Notes under the pieces: model-generated
What the model was told of the DNA's origin: nothing
Database searches by the model: none
Seen by the model: only the letters and a program-made list of their open reading frames with translations
In this document: positions 21,920-30,664 of the stretch, piece after piece
Position numbering within the stretch: position 1 is the stretch's first letter
Layout: every line of letters begins with the position of its first letter
Source of the DNA: SIG440 sp045591095
GTDB lineage: Bacteria > Bacillota > Clostridia > Monoglobales > Monoglobaceae
Assembly: GCA_045591095.1 (NCBI GenBank)
Contig: JAZNSF010000005.1
Span: 1-44,704 of the forward strand
DNA length: 44,704 nt
Direction: 5' to 3'
Made by a program: the position numbers and the translations under genes

Positions 21920-24280
21920 ATGTTTTTATCTATGAACTGGATTTCGGATTTTGTTGACCTTACGGGATTAGACAAAATGGAGCTTATAAGCCGTTTTTCG
22001 CTGTCAACAGCTGAGGTTGAAAACGAGATTTTTCATAAAGGCAGCGATATTTCAGGCATCGTTGTTGCCGAAATTAAAGAGGTGGCTGACCACCCCGAGT
22101 CAAAGAAACTGCATCTTTTAAAAGTTGACGCAGGTGACGGAAAGCTTACCGACGTAGTTTGCGGTGCTCCAAATGTAAGAGTGGGTATGAAGACCGCCTT
22201 TGCCAAAATCGGCGCAAAAATTGGTGAGATTGATATTGCGCCAAGAGATTTGGCAGGCTTTACATCATTTGGTATGTGTTGCTCAGAAAGAGAACTTGGT
22301 ATTTCGGACGGGCATTCGGGGATTATGGAAATATCTTCTGATGTACCTTGTGGCACTGATATAAAAGAAATTTTTGATATTGACGATATCGTTTTTGAGG
22401 TTGATAATAAGTCACTTACAAACCGCCCTGACCTTTGGGGTCACTATGGCATTGCGCGCGAATTTGCAGCACTTGCGGGCAGAGAACTTAAACCTTTGGA
22501 ATGCGTAAACCTTGATGCATATAATGATTTACCCAAAGTAGATATGAAGATTGAAGACAAGCTTTGCCAGAGATATTCGTGTATCAAGGTCGAAAATATT
22601 ACAAAAAGTGTAAGCCCTGTCAATATGAAGATAAGACTTTTCTACTGCGGTATGAGAAGCATAAATCTTCTCGCTGACCTTACAAACTACCTTATGCTCG
22701 AAATGGGTCAGCCAATGCACGCGTTTGACTCGCGCAAGGTAGAAAAACTCAGAATAAAAAGGTTTTCAGAACCCTTTAAGTTCCAGACCCTTGACGGCGT
22801 TGAAAGAAATATCGACGAAAATACCCTTATGATTTGTAATGGTGATACCCCTGTTGCGATTGCTGGTATAATGGGCGGACTGGACTCTGAAATCGTTGAC
22901 GACACAACGACTCTTACGCTTGAATCTGCAACATTTGATGCGGTTTCAATCCGTAAGTCTACCGTGCGTCTTGCGCATCGTACCGACGCTTCGATGAGAT
23001 ACGAAAAGTGCTTAGATCCCGAAATGACAACTACAGCTGTTGGAAGATTTTTAAAGCTTCTTAGAGATATTGATGGTGGGGTGAAGGTGGTATCGGCACT
23101 TACAGACGAATATGCGGTTAAATACGATACTGTAAACTTGGAATTTGACAAGAGCTTTGTTGATAAATACACAGGTATCGAAATCTCAAACGAAACAATA
23201 GTAAAAACCCTTAAGTCTCTTGGCTTTGAAGTAGAACTTAATGGAGATTCGTTCAAGGTTACTGTTCCAAGCTGGAGAGCAACCAAGGACGTAACAATAA
23301 AGGCCGACATAATCGAGGAAATTACAAGAATTTACGGCTATGACAACTTCGACATTCACACAGCCTATGCGCCACTTTATCCTGTTCGCGCTGATATAGT
23401 AAAAACTGTCGAAGACAGGGTTAAGGACGCACTTGTAAAGAGATATTCGCTTCACGAGCTCCACTCTTACGTTTGGGCCTATTATGACGAGTATAAAGCG
23501 CTTGGTATCGAAATTGACGACAACATAAAACTTGTAAATGCAACCAACCCCAATATCGAGACTATTCGTCGTTCAATTATCCCGACTCAGCTTTGTCAGG
23601 TTAAATATAATACAGCATACAGCACAAATTTTGGTGTGTTTGAGGTTGGCAGAGTTGTTGAAGGCATGACCAGTGACAATCTTTGCAACGAAAAGAAAAA
23701 GCTTGCAATCACACTTTTCTCAAAGACAAAGTCGTATGAGGAACTTTATTTTGCGCTAAGGGATATGCTTGCAGTCGTTGCAGATGACATAAAGCACGAA
23801 AACTTAAGCTTTGAAACAAAGGACGCAAAATATTCATATCAGCATCTTAAAAACCTCAACAAGATTTTCTGCGCTGGCAAAGAGATAGGCGAAATCGGCA
23901 TTGTGCATCCAATGGTAGCAAAGAAAATTGACAAAAAGGCGGCTATTGTGTATACTGAAATTGATATGGAATTGTTTGCCGAAATTGACAATGCAAGTAT
24001 TCTTTATGCTGAACCCTCAAAATATCCCGAAATGGAAATTGATATCTCCTTTGTAAGCAAAAAGTTTGCACCAATAAACGATGCAATAATCGAAGAAAAT
24101 TCGGCTTTAGTTAAGTCTGTAAGTGTAGTTGACACTTACGAGGACGAAAATGGTAAATCAATCACCATAAGGATTACTTTCTCGCATCCCGAGCGCACTC
24201 TTACAAAGGAAGAGACAATGGCTATTGTTGATTCTATCACAAAGCGCTTAGAGGAAAAGGGAATAGAAATGAAAAAATAA
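21920..24280 (+). CDS. pheT: Phenylalanyl-tRNA synthetase beta subunit
   Basis: 786 residues, normal for the family. Domain order is the B1 N-terminal part with an inserted tRNA-binding (EMAP/OB-like) domain near residues 40-150 (VVAEIKEVADHPESKKLHLLKVDAG), the B3/B4 domain (SLTNRPDLWGHYGIAREFAALAG), B5 DNA-binding-like domains (IEEITRIYGYDNF), the catalytic-like core (IETIRRSIIPTQLCQV), and a C-terminal ferredoxin-like anticodon-binding domain (SKYPEMEIDISFV...). A purine-rich AGGAGAGGGGGAG precedes the ATG. Confidence 0.97.
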   Translation: MFLSMNWISDFVDLTGLDKMELISRFSLSTAEVENEIFHKGSDISGIVVAEIKEVADHPESKKLHLLKVDAGDGKLTDVVCGAPNVRVGMKTAFAKIGAKIGEIDIAPRDLAGFTSFGMCCSERELGISDGHSGIMEISSDVPCGTDIKEIFDIDDIVFEVDNKSLTNRPDLWGHYGIAREFAALAGRELKPLECVNLDAYNDLPKVDMKIEDKLCQRYSCIKVENITKSVSPVNMKIRLFYCGMRSINLLADLTNYLMLEMGQPMHAFDSRKVEKLRIKRFSEPFKFQTLDGVERNIDENTLMICNGDTPVAIAGIMGGLDSEIVDDTTTLTLESATFDAVSIRKSTVRLAHRTDASMRYEKCLDPEMTTTAVGRFLKLLRDIDGGVKVVSALTDEYAVKYDTVNLEFDKSFVDKYTGIEISNETIVKTLKSLGFEVELNGDSFKVTVPSWRATKDVTIKADIIEEITRIYGYDNFDIHTAYAPLYPVRADIVKTVEDRVKDALVKRYSLHELHSYVWAYYDEYKALGIEIDDNIKLVNATNPNIETIRRSIIPTQLCQVKYNTAYSTNFGVFEVGRVVEGMTSDNLCNEKKKLAITLFSKTKSYEELYFALRDMLAVVADDIKHENLSFETKDAKYSYQHLKNLNKIFCAGKEIGEIGIVHPMVAKKIDKKAAIVYTEIDMELFAEIDNASILYAEPSKYPEMEIDISFVSKKFAPINDAIIEENSALVKSVSVVDTYEDENGKSITIRITFSHPERTLTKEETMAIVDSITKRLEEKGIEMKK

Positions 24281-24290
24281 CTTAAATATA

Positions 24291-24406
24291 AATTCTTCGG
24301 GGCAGGGTGAAACTCCTGACCGGCGGTAAAGTCCGCAAGTCGCATGCGAGCGATTGATTTGGTGAAATTCCAAAACCGACGGTATAGTCCGGATGAGAGA
24401 AGAATT
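24291..24406 (+). promoter_or_regulatory. FMN riboswitch (RFN element)
   Basis: AATTCTTC (24291-24298) pairs with GAAGAATT (24399-24406) as P1. Inside are the RFN landmarks GGGGCAGGGTGAAA, CCGGCGGTAAAGTCCGC, GGTGAAATTCC and CCGACGGTATAGTCCGGATGAGAGAAGA-type 3' strand. It controls the ribU downstream by FMN level. Confidence 0.97.
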
Positions 24407-24438
24407 ACTTAGGGTGTATCAATCCCAAAGCATATATT

Positions 24439-24471
24439 TTGCCCCGCCAAATAGGTCGGGGCAATTATTTT
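24439..24471 (+). terminator. Expression-platform terminator of the FMN riboswitch
   Basis: TTGCCCCG (24439-24446) pairs with CGGGGCAA (24457-24464), followed by TTATTTT. It lies between the aptamer and the ribU ribosome binding site. Confidence 0.85.
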
Positions 24472-24485
24472 AAGGAGTGATAAAT

Positions 24486-25088
24486 ATGAAAAATCGTAAG
24501 GTAGAATGGATGGTAAAGGTTTCGATGCTTTCGGCAGCCGCAATGGTGCTTATGCTTTTTGAGTTTCCGATGCCGTTTATTGCGCCACCGTTTTATGAGA
24601 TGGATTTAAGTGAAGTACCGGTACTGCTTGGAACATTTGCCCTTGGACCATTGGCGGGGGTTATGATTGAAGCTATAAAGATAATCCTTAATCTTTTGCT
24701 TAACGGTACCAAAACCGCAGGTGTTGGCGAGTTTGCCAACTTTTTGGTAGGAATTGCATTTGTCTTGCCGGCGGCGCTTGTTTATAAATGCAACAAAACC
24801 AAAAAAAGTGCTGTTTGGGGAATGATACTGGGCTCAGTGATTATGGTTACTCTTGGAGGGTTTTTAAATGCCTATGTCCTTATACCAACCTATGGCAAAG
24901 CCTTTAAAATGCCACTTGAAGCGTTTGTCCAGATGGGCGCTAAGATTTTCCCCATCGTAGACAGTGTAGAAAAACTGGTGCTCTTTTGCGTTGTTCCCTT
25001 TAATATTATCAAGGTTATTGTGGTATCCTTGGTGACGACACTTATATATAAACCTCTTAGTCCGATATTAAAGGTTAAGAAAAAGTAG
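24486..25088 (+). CDS. ribU: Riboflavin ECF transporter S component RibU
   Basis: A 200-residue membrane protein with about six hydrophobic helices. Family signs are the early ALMVLMLFEFPMPF-like helix (AAAMVLMLFEFPMPFIAPPFYEMDLSEVPVLLG), the GPLAGVMIEAIKIILNLLLNGT segment, and GEFANFLVGIAFVLPA. It captures riboflavin and needs a separate ECF energising module. ATG 24486 follows AAGGAG; GTG 24477 overlaps that site and is rejected. The FMN riboswitch upstream confirms the substrate class. Confidence 0.95.
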   Translation: MKNRKVEWMVKVSMLSAAAMVLMLFEFPMPFIAPPFYEMDLSEVPVLLGTFALGPLAGVMIEAIKIILNLLLNGTKTAGVGEFANFLVGIAFVLPAALVYKCNKTKKSAVWGMILGSVIMVTLGGFLNAYVLIPTYGKAFKMPLEAFVQMGAKIFPIVDSVEKLVLFCVVPFNIIKVIVVSLVTTLIYKPLSPILKVKKK

Positions 25089-25126
25089 GTGCGACAAAAA
25101 GATACTAAAAATTTCCTTAAATTGCC

Positions 25127-25155
25127 TTGAAAAAGTATAATAACTATGTTACAAT
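25127..25155 (+). promoter_or_regulatory. Promoter of the PfkB-family kinase gene
   Basis: TTGAAA (25127-25132) and TACAAT (25150-25155) with a 17-base spacer, about 40 bases before the ATG. Confidence 0.85.
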
Positions 25156-25193
25156 CAAAATAATAATATAAAGAAAAATACGGGGGTATACAT

Positions 25194-26279
25194 ATGAAAT
25201 ATTCAGAACAATTTACGGCTAAAAAAGACTTAATCCAAAAAAAGACTGTCAGCATAGGCTTTGACGGCTTTGTTGATTTGATTATTCATCCGGTAGAAAC
25301 TCGCCAGGACGAGAAGACTTGCACATATTTCCCGACAATTGATAAGTTCGGCGAAAAAATCACAAGCCTTGCTGGCAGAAGTGGTAATATCGAGCTTGTT
25401 GTAAGAAGCATAGACTTTGGCGGATGCGGTCCTCACTATGCAAACGGCCTTGCAAATATGGGCGTTGGCTGTACTTGCGTTGGTGCTATGGGTTATCCCG
25501 AAAAGCATCCGGCATTTAACCTTAACGAAAATTGCAAAACAATTACCGTAAGCGAACCGGGATATTCTTATGTATTTGAGTTTGGCGACGGCAAAATTAT
25601 TATGAGTGATATCGAAAAAATCAGCCAGATGAGATGGAATGACTTGGTTGAAAGAATAAGCATCGACGAAATGGTAGAAATTTTTGACAATGCAGATATC
25701 ATCACTTTGGTTAACTGGAGCTATCTTGTTCACTTCCACGAAATTTACGAAAAGTTTTTGGAGCTTGTTATGCCAAGACTTTCAAAAAGAGACCGTAAAA
25801 TCTATATTGACATCGCAGACTGCGCAAAGCGTCAGCCTGACGAAATCAAAAAGGCACTCAAGATGTTTGGTAAATATAGCGAGTATGCACCAACTTACTT
25901 AGGACTTAATAAGAGTGAGGCTTTGGTTATGCATTCAATTCTTGGCGAAGGCGAATATCAAGGCTCACTTCCGATTGCAAGAAAAATTAAGGAATTTTCC
26001 GGCATAGGAACGGTAATAATACATCCTGTAGACAGCTCGGCAGCTGTTTTTGACGGCGGCGAAGTTGAAGTGGAGGGTATCCTTTGCGAAAAGCCCAAGA
26101 AAACTACCGGTGGCGGTGACAACTTTAACAGCGGTTTCTGCGCAGGTCTTTTGGGCGACCTTGACATTAAGAGCTGTCTTATCAGCGGTATGACTACCTC
26201 GTATCTTTATGTTAAGAACGGCGGCTGCAACAGCTTTGATGATATTGCCGAAGCTATGAAGATGTACGACGGAAGGTAG
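25194..26279 (+). CDS. PfkB (ribokinase)-family carbohydrate kinase
   Basis: A 361-residue cytoplasmic sugar or nucleoside kinase. The start SIGFDGFVDLIIHPV and FGGCGPHYANGLANMGV match the ribokinase N-terminal substrate site, and the ATP/anion-hole signature near residue 302 is TTGGGDNFNSGFCAG, with the catalytic base D in GGGD (most members have GAGD). An extended middle region (SKRDRKIYIDIADCAKRQPDEIKKAL) is present. Substrate is unknown; the neighbour is pgi, which hints at hexose metabolism, but that is inference. The ATG follows CGGGGG. Confidence 0.85.
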   Translation: MKYSEQFTAKKDLIQKKTVSIGFDGFVDLIIHPVETRQDEKTCTYFPTIDKFGEKITSLAGRSGNIELVVRSIDFGGCGPHYANGLANMGVGCTCVGAMGYPEKHPAFNLNENCKTITVSEPGYSYVFEFGDGKIIMSDIEKISQMRWNDLVERISIDEMVEIFDNADIITLVNWSYLVHFHEIYEKFLELVMPRLSKRDRKIYIDIADCAKRQPDEIKKALKMFGKYSEYAPTYLGLNKSEALVMHSILGEGEYQGSLPIARKIKEFSGIGTVIIHPVDSSAAVFDGGEVEVEGILCEKPKKTTGGGDNFNSGFCAGLLGDLDIKSCLISGMTTSYLYVKNGGCNSFDDIAEAMKMYDGR

Positions 26280-26309
26280 TATAAAAATAAATAGTTGGAG
26301 GTTTGGCCA

Positions 26310-27644
26310 ATGAAAAACATTACGTTTGACAGCCGAAAAGCAGATGCATTTGTAAGTACTGAAGAAATACTTTTGTTAAAGAATGAGGTAAACAAGGCAC
26401 ACAAGATGCTCCATGAGGGTAAAGGCGAGGGAAACGATTTTTTAGGTTGGCTGGACCTGCCGAAAACATACGACAAAGAAGAATTTAACCGCATCAAAAA
26501 AGCGGCAGAAAAAATCCGCGCAAATTCGGATGTTTTGATTGTTATAGGCATAGGCGGCTCGTATTTAGGCGCAAAGGCAGCAATAGATTTTTTAAAAGGT
26601 CCGTTTTACAATTATAACGCAAAGACTAAGATTTTCTTTGCCGGAAACAGCATCAGCCCCAATTACTTAAATGACCTTTTAAAGATGATTGATGGCAAGG
26701 ATGTTTCGGTTAATATAATCTCAAAGTCTGGAACAACAACCGAGCCTGCTATTGCTTTTAGGATTTTTAAAGATTATTTAGAGAAAAAGTATGGAAAAGA
26801 AGAGGCAAAATCCCGTATCTTTGCTACAACAGACAAGGAAAAGGGTGCGCTTAAAAATTTGGCAGATGCCGAAGGTTATGAAACCTTTGTTGTCCCTGAT
26901 GATGTAGGCGGCAGATATTCGGTCCTTACAGCGGTAGGGCTTTTGCCGATTGCGGTTTCGGGCGCAGATATTGACAAAATTATGGAAGGTGCGGCTAAAG
27001 CACAGGAGCTTTATTCAAACGAAAATTTGGAAGAAAATGAATGCTACCAGTATGCGGCTGCAAGAAATGTTCTTTACCAAAAAGGAAAGACTTTGGAACT
27101 GCTTGTAAATTACGAGCCTGAACTACAGTATTTTACCGAATGGTGGAAACAGCTCTTTGGTGAAAGCGAGGGGAAAGACCAAAAGGGAATCTTCCCGGCA
27201 GGCGTAAACTTCTCGACAGATTTACACTCCATGGGTCAATACATTCAGGACGGACTAAGGAACCTTTTTGAGACGGTTCTTTATGTCGAAAATCCAAAGA
27301 GCGATATCGAAATGACCGAAACTTCCGATAACATTGACGGGCTGAACTTCCTAGCAGGCAAAACAATGGATTTTGTAAATAAAAAGGCTTTTGAGGGTAC
27401 GCTTCTTGCCCATACCGACGGGAATGTTCCAAATCTTTTGATAAAACTTTCGCGTCTTGATGAATATACCTTGGGGCAGATTGTTTATTTCTTTGAAAAA
27501 GCTTGCGGCATAAGCGGCTATGTACTGGGGGTTAATCCCTTTAATCAGCCGGGGGTTGAGGACTATAAAAAGAATATGTTTGCACTCCTTGGTAAGTCCG
27601 GATACGAAGACAGACGGGATATTTTGGAAAAAAGATTGAAATAA
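26310..27644 (+). CDS. pgi: Glucose-6-phosphate isomerase
   Basis: A 444-residue glycolytic enzyme that interconverts glucose 6-phosphate and fructose 6-phosphate. The sugar-phosphate sites are GIGGSYLGAKAAIDFL and SKSGTTTEPAIAFRIF. The catalytic glutamate region FPAGVNFSTDLHSMGQYIQDG and the C-terminal PFNQPGVEDYKKNMFALLG signature are also present. The length equals the short Firmicute form. ATG 26310 follows GGAGGTTTGGCC; the in-frame TTG at 26295 lies before the ribosome binding site. Confidence 0.97.
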   Translation: MKNITFDSRKADAFVSTEEILLLKNEVNKAHKMLHEGKGEGNDFLGWLDLPKTYDKEEFNRIKKAAEKIRANSDVLIVIGIGGSYLGAKAAIDFLKGPFYNYNAKTKIFFAGNSISPNYLNDLLKMIDGKDVSVNIISKSGTTTEPAIAFRIFKDYLEKKYGKEEAKSRIFATTDKEKGALKNLADAEGYETFVVPDDVGGRYSVLTAVGLLPIAVSGADIDKIMEGAAKAQELYSNENLEENECYQYAAARNVLYQKGKTLELLVNYEPELQYFTEWWKQLFGESEGKDQKGIFPAGVNFSTDLHSMGQYIQDGLRNLFETVLYVENPKSDIEMTETSDNIDGLNFLAGKTMDFVNKKAFEGTLLAHTDGNVPNLLIKLSRLDEYTLGQIVYFFEKACGISGYVLGVNPFNQPGVEDYKKNMFALLGKSGYEDRRDILEKRLK

Positions 27645-27656
27645 TTAAAAAAACTA

Positions 27657-27685
27657 TTGTTTATTTGAGAGATTTATGATATAAT
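27657..27685 (+). promoter_or_regulatory. Promoter of the small P-loop protein gene
   Basis: TTGTTT (27657-27662) and TATAAT (27680-27685) with a 17-base spacer. Confidence 0.75.
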
Positions 27686-27741
27686 GGACTCACGAAGAAT
27701 AAAAATACATTTTTGTATAAAAAGAAAGGCGGTATGCTTGT

Positions 27742-28155
27742 ATGATTAAAATTCACATTGGTCTTAAGGGCAGCGGAAAAACAAAAAAAATTATTGATGA
27801 TGTAAACAATGCAATTAAAGTAGAAAAGGGTAACGTTGTTTGCATTACAGAAGGCAATCGTCTTATGCACGATATAGACAGAAGTGCAAGAATGGTTAAC
27901 ACCGAGAGCTTTGACATAAAGAACTTTGATATGTTCACGGGTCTTCTTTGCGGCATAATTGCACAGGACTTTGACGTTACACACATCTTTATTGACAGTG
28001 TATTTAAGAGTGTTCCGTCCGCTAGTATGGCAAACATAGATGAGCTTGTGGTAGCTCTTGAAAAGCTCGAAAAGGAATTTGGCGTTTCATTTACTCTTAT
28101 GATAAGCGCCGATGCATCTAACGCAACCGAGCTTGTTAAAAAGTACATCGCTTAG
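27742..28155 (+). CDS. Small P-loop ATPase-like protein of unknown function
   Basis: 137 residues. It opens KIHIGLKGSGKTKKIID, a Walker A motif (GLKGSGKT, residues 7-14) on the first strand, and has a Walker B-like strand THIFIDSVF near residue 81. It is too short for a full ASCE ATPase and shows no arginine finger or other diagnostic part. From memory, similar clostridial proteins are labelled twitching motility protein PilT, with no pilus genes in sight; I would not transfer that name. It has its own promoter and stands before thrC. Confidence 0.7.
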   Translation: MIKIHIGLKGSGKTKKIIDDVNNAIKVEKGNVVCITEGNRLMHDIDRSARMVNTESFDIKNFDMFTGLLCGIIAQDFDVTHIFIDSVFKSVPSASMANIDELVVALEKLEKEFGVSFTLMISADASNATELVKKYIA

Positions 28156-28261
28156 TTAACTCGTTAGTTAATACCGAAAGTTGCGGTATCGAAGGGGGCT
28201 CGGCCGGTTTTATCGGCTTTGCTCCTTTCTCTGTTTAAATTATCGAAAGGATTTAGATAAA
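28156..28261 (+). terminator. Three-hairpin leader/terminator region before thrC
   Basis: Three stems lie in a row: TTAACT/AGTTAA (28156-28171), ATACCG/CGGTAT (28171-28189) and a larger one, AAGGGGGC with GCTCCTTT (28192-28199 with 28221-28228, two G-T pairs) around a GGCCG/CGGC inner stem. The T run after the last is weak (CTCTGTTT). It could end the P-loop gene transcript or attenuate thrC. Confidence 0.4.
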
Positions 28262-29761
28262 ATGCAGTATTTAAGTACACGAAATAAAGGCCTCGGCTTT
28301 GACTCTGCATCGGCAATAAAAAAAGGATTGTCTGTGGAAGGCGGACTTTTTGTTCCTGAAGAAATCCCTGCTCTTACCCTTAGTGACCTTCAGGAAATGA
28401 TTAAGATGACATATATCGAAAGGGCAGTTTTTGTTCTTAAAAGATATCTGACAGATTTTTCAGAGGAAGAGCTTAATGAATGTGCAAAAGGTGCTTACGG
28501 CGGCGACAAATTTCAGGCCGAAAGCCCGGCACCGCTGGTTATACTCCAAAAAGGAATTGGAGTTTTGGAACTTTGGCATGGTCCTACATGCGCTTTTAAG
28601 GATATGGCGCTACAGATTCTTCCTCACTTTTTGACAAAGGCAATGAAAAAGACCGGTGAGGATAAAACTGTTGTAATCCTTGTTGCGACTTCCGGTGATA
28701 CAGGCAAGGCTGCACTTGAAGGCTTTAAAGATGTTGATGGCACAAAAATAGTTGTATTTTATCCAAGCGACGGCGTAAGTGACATTCAGAAGCTTCAGAT
28801 GATTACTCAAAAGGGTAACAATGTTTTTGTTTCGGGTATAAGAGGCAACTTTGACGATGCACAGACCGGGGTAAAGATTATTTTTACTGACAAAGAAGCC
28901 AATAAGGCATTTTTAGAAAATAACTGCGTTATGTCATCGGCAAACTCTATAAACTGGGGAAGACTTGTTCCGCAGATTGTTTATTATGTGTCTGCTTATT
29001 GCGATATGGTTAAATCGGGCGAGGTAGAACTTGGCAAAAAGATAAATGTCTGCGTGCCGACTGGTAACTTTGGAAACATCTTAGCTGCATATTACGCAAT
29101 GAAGATGGGTGTTCCGATTAACCGTCTTATCTGTGCGTCAAATGCGAACAATGTTCTGACCGAGTTTATAAAAAGTGGCAAGTACGACAAAAACCGTAAG
29201 TTCCATACAACGATTTCGCCGTCTATGGACATACTTATCTCAAGTAACCTCGAAAGACTTCTTTTTGACCTATCAGATAATGACGACAAAAAGATATCTG
29301 GCTGGATGAAAGAACTTTCTGAAAAGGGCTTTTACGAGATTGATGCTGATGTTAAAGAAAATCTTACAAAGGTATTCTGGGCAGGCTGCTGTGATGACGA
29401 AGCGACCAAGGATACCATACATAAAACCAAGGATGAGTTTGATTATACAGTAGATACACATACGGCAGTTGCTGTAAATGTATATAATCAGTACAGGGCC
29501 GAAACTAACGATTTGACCCCTACTGTTATAGTATCTACAGCAAGTCCGTTTAAATTTAATCAAAGCGTTTTGTCGGCTCTTGGCAAGGATAGTGAGGCTA
29601 TGGGACTCAACGATTTTGAGCTTTTGGATTTACTTTCTGTTGCGACAGGACTTTCGATTCCAAAGTCCCTGGCTGACCTTAAAAATGCAGAAAAACGTTT
29701 TACGGGTATTTGCGCTAAGGACAAACTTCTCGACGTTGTAAAGGAATTTATCAAAGCTTAA
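28262..29761 (+). CDS. thrC: Threonine synthase
   Basis: A 499-residue PLP enzyme of fold type II that converts O-phosphohomoserine to threonine. The start MQYLSTRNKGLGFDSASAIKKGLSVEGGLFVPEEIP is that of the longer (class II, E. coli/yeast-like) form. The PLP lysine is in HGPTCAFKDMALQ, and the phosphate-binding loop SGDTGKAALEGF follows. SANSINWGRLVPQIVYY is also typical. ATG 28262 follows AAAGGA; an in-frame start at 28181 would run through the hairpin region. A strong terminator follows. Confidence 0.96.
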   Translation: MQYLSTRNKGLGFDSASAIKKGLSVEGGLFVPEEIPALTLSDLQEMIKMTYIERAVFVLKRYLTDFSEEELNECAKGAYGGDKFQAESPAPLVILQKGIGVLELWHGPTCAFKDMALQILPHFLTKAMKKTGEDKTVVILVATSGDTGKAALEGFKDVDGTKIVVFYPSDGVSDIQKLQMITQKGNNVFVSGIRGNFDDAQTGVKIIFTDKEANKAFLENNCVMSSANSINWGRLVPQIVYYVSAYCDMVKSGEVELGKKINVCVPTGNFGNILAAYYAMKMGVPINRLICASNANNVLTEFIKSGKYDKNRKFHTTISPSMDILISSNLERLLFDLSDNDDKKISGWMKELSEKGFYEIDADVKENLTKVFWAGCCDDEATKDTIHKTKDEFDYTVDTHTAVAVNVYNQYRAETNDLTPTVIVSTASPFKFNQSVLSALGKDSEAMGLNDFELLDLLSVATGLSIPKSLADLKNAEKRFTGICAKDKLLDVVKEFIKA

Positions 29762-29767
29762 CATTTT

Positions 29768-29797
29768 CGGCTCACCTTTTGGGTGAGCCGAGTTTTT
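29768..29797 (+). terminator. Terminator after thrC
   Basis: CGGCTCACC (29768-29776) pairs with GGTGAGCCG (29782-29790), followed by AGTTTTTG. Confidence 0.88.
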
Positions 29798-29819
29798 GAA
29801 AAAACAGGGGGTGATGCTT

Positions 29820-30512
29820 GTGGCAATTTATGCATTAGCAGATTTGCACCTATCTTTTGGCGTGGATAAGCCAATGGACGTTTTTGGTGAGGCCTGGGGT
29901 GATTATACCCAAAAAATCAAAAAAAACTGGGAAGAACTCGTGGCAGAGGACGATGCTGTAATTATCCCCGGAGATGTGTCCTGGGCGACTTACCTTGAAG
30001 ATGCTTATGAGGATTTTAAATTTATAGACACTTTACCTGGAAAAAAGTTCATAATAAAAGGCAATCACGATTATTGGTGGACCACTTTAAGCAAAATGAA
30101 TAGCTTTTTGAACGAAAACCACTTCAGCAGTATAACCATTCTTAATAATACCGCGGCAGAGTTTGAAAATGCCGCAATTTGCGGAACACGTGGCTGGTGG
30201 TATAGAGAAGGTCAAAGCGACGAGGACGAAAAAATTCTTGACCGCGAAAAAAAACGGCTTGTACTTTCGCTCGAGGCGGCAGTAAAGCTTAAAAAAGACC
30301 GTATAATAGTTGCTCTTCACTATCCGCCACTGGAAGAGAATAGCGAAAACAGGGACTTTTTTGAGATTTTGAAAGAGTATAATGTAGAAACTTGCGTGTA
30401 TGGGCATCTTCATTCCTTTTCTCACCAGACGGCGATTACGGGAAACGTTGAAGGTGTGGAATTAAAGCTGGTTTCGGGGGATTTTTTGAAATTTGTGCCG
30501 GTTTTAGTATAA
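29820..30512 (+). CDS. Calcineurin-like metallophosphoesterase
   Basis: A 230-residue cytoplasmic phosphoesterase with a two-metal centre. The conserved blocks are ADLHLSF (D and H ligands, residues ~7-13), PGDVSWA (D), KGNHDYWW (N and H), HYPP and YGHLHS near the C-terminus. Members act on phosphodiesters of nucleotides or nucleic acids; no substrate can be read. GTG 29820 has AGGGGG 8 bases upstream; the ATG at 29814 is too close to it and the TTG at 29796 lies in the thrC terminator. Confidence 0.85.
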   Translation: MAIYALADLHLSFGVDKPMDVFGEAWGDYTQKIKKNWEELVAEDDAVIIPGDVSWATYLEDAYEDFKFIDTLPGKKFIIKGNHDYWWTTLSKMNSFLNENHFSSITILNNTAAEFENAAICGTRGWWYREGQSDEDEKILDREKKRLVLSLEAAVKLKKDRIIVALHYPPLEENSENRDFFEILKEYNVETCVYGHLHSFSHQTAITGNVEGVELKLVSGDFLKFVPVLV

Positions 30513-30561
30513 ACAACTAAAAAAAGCGGGAATTACTTTAAAAAAAATATTAAAATGCCAC

Positions 30562-30590
30562 TTGTCAAGTGGAAATATTTGTGATACAAT
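30562..30590 (+). promoter_or_regulatory. Promoter of tig
   Basis: TTGTCA (30562-30567) and TACAAT (30585-30590) are 17 bases apart. The -35 lies inside a short palindrome, CCACTT-GTC-AAGTGG (30558-30572). A 5'UTR hairpin (about 30614-30632) precedes the gene. Confidence 0.8.
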
Positions 30591-30664
30591 ACAAATAATT
30601 GCGGAAAAAAGCCCCAAGGGTATTGCCCTTTGGAGTGGAACAGAAGTTAGAGAGGGATATTCAA

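Noticed and set aside
30558..30572. Palindrome CCACTTGTCAAGTGG as a terminator
   Set aside because: No T run follows and it overlaps the -35 box of the tig promoter; it may be a protein site, but nothing supports a specific regulator.
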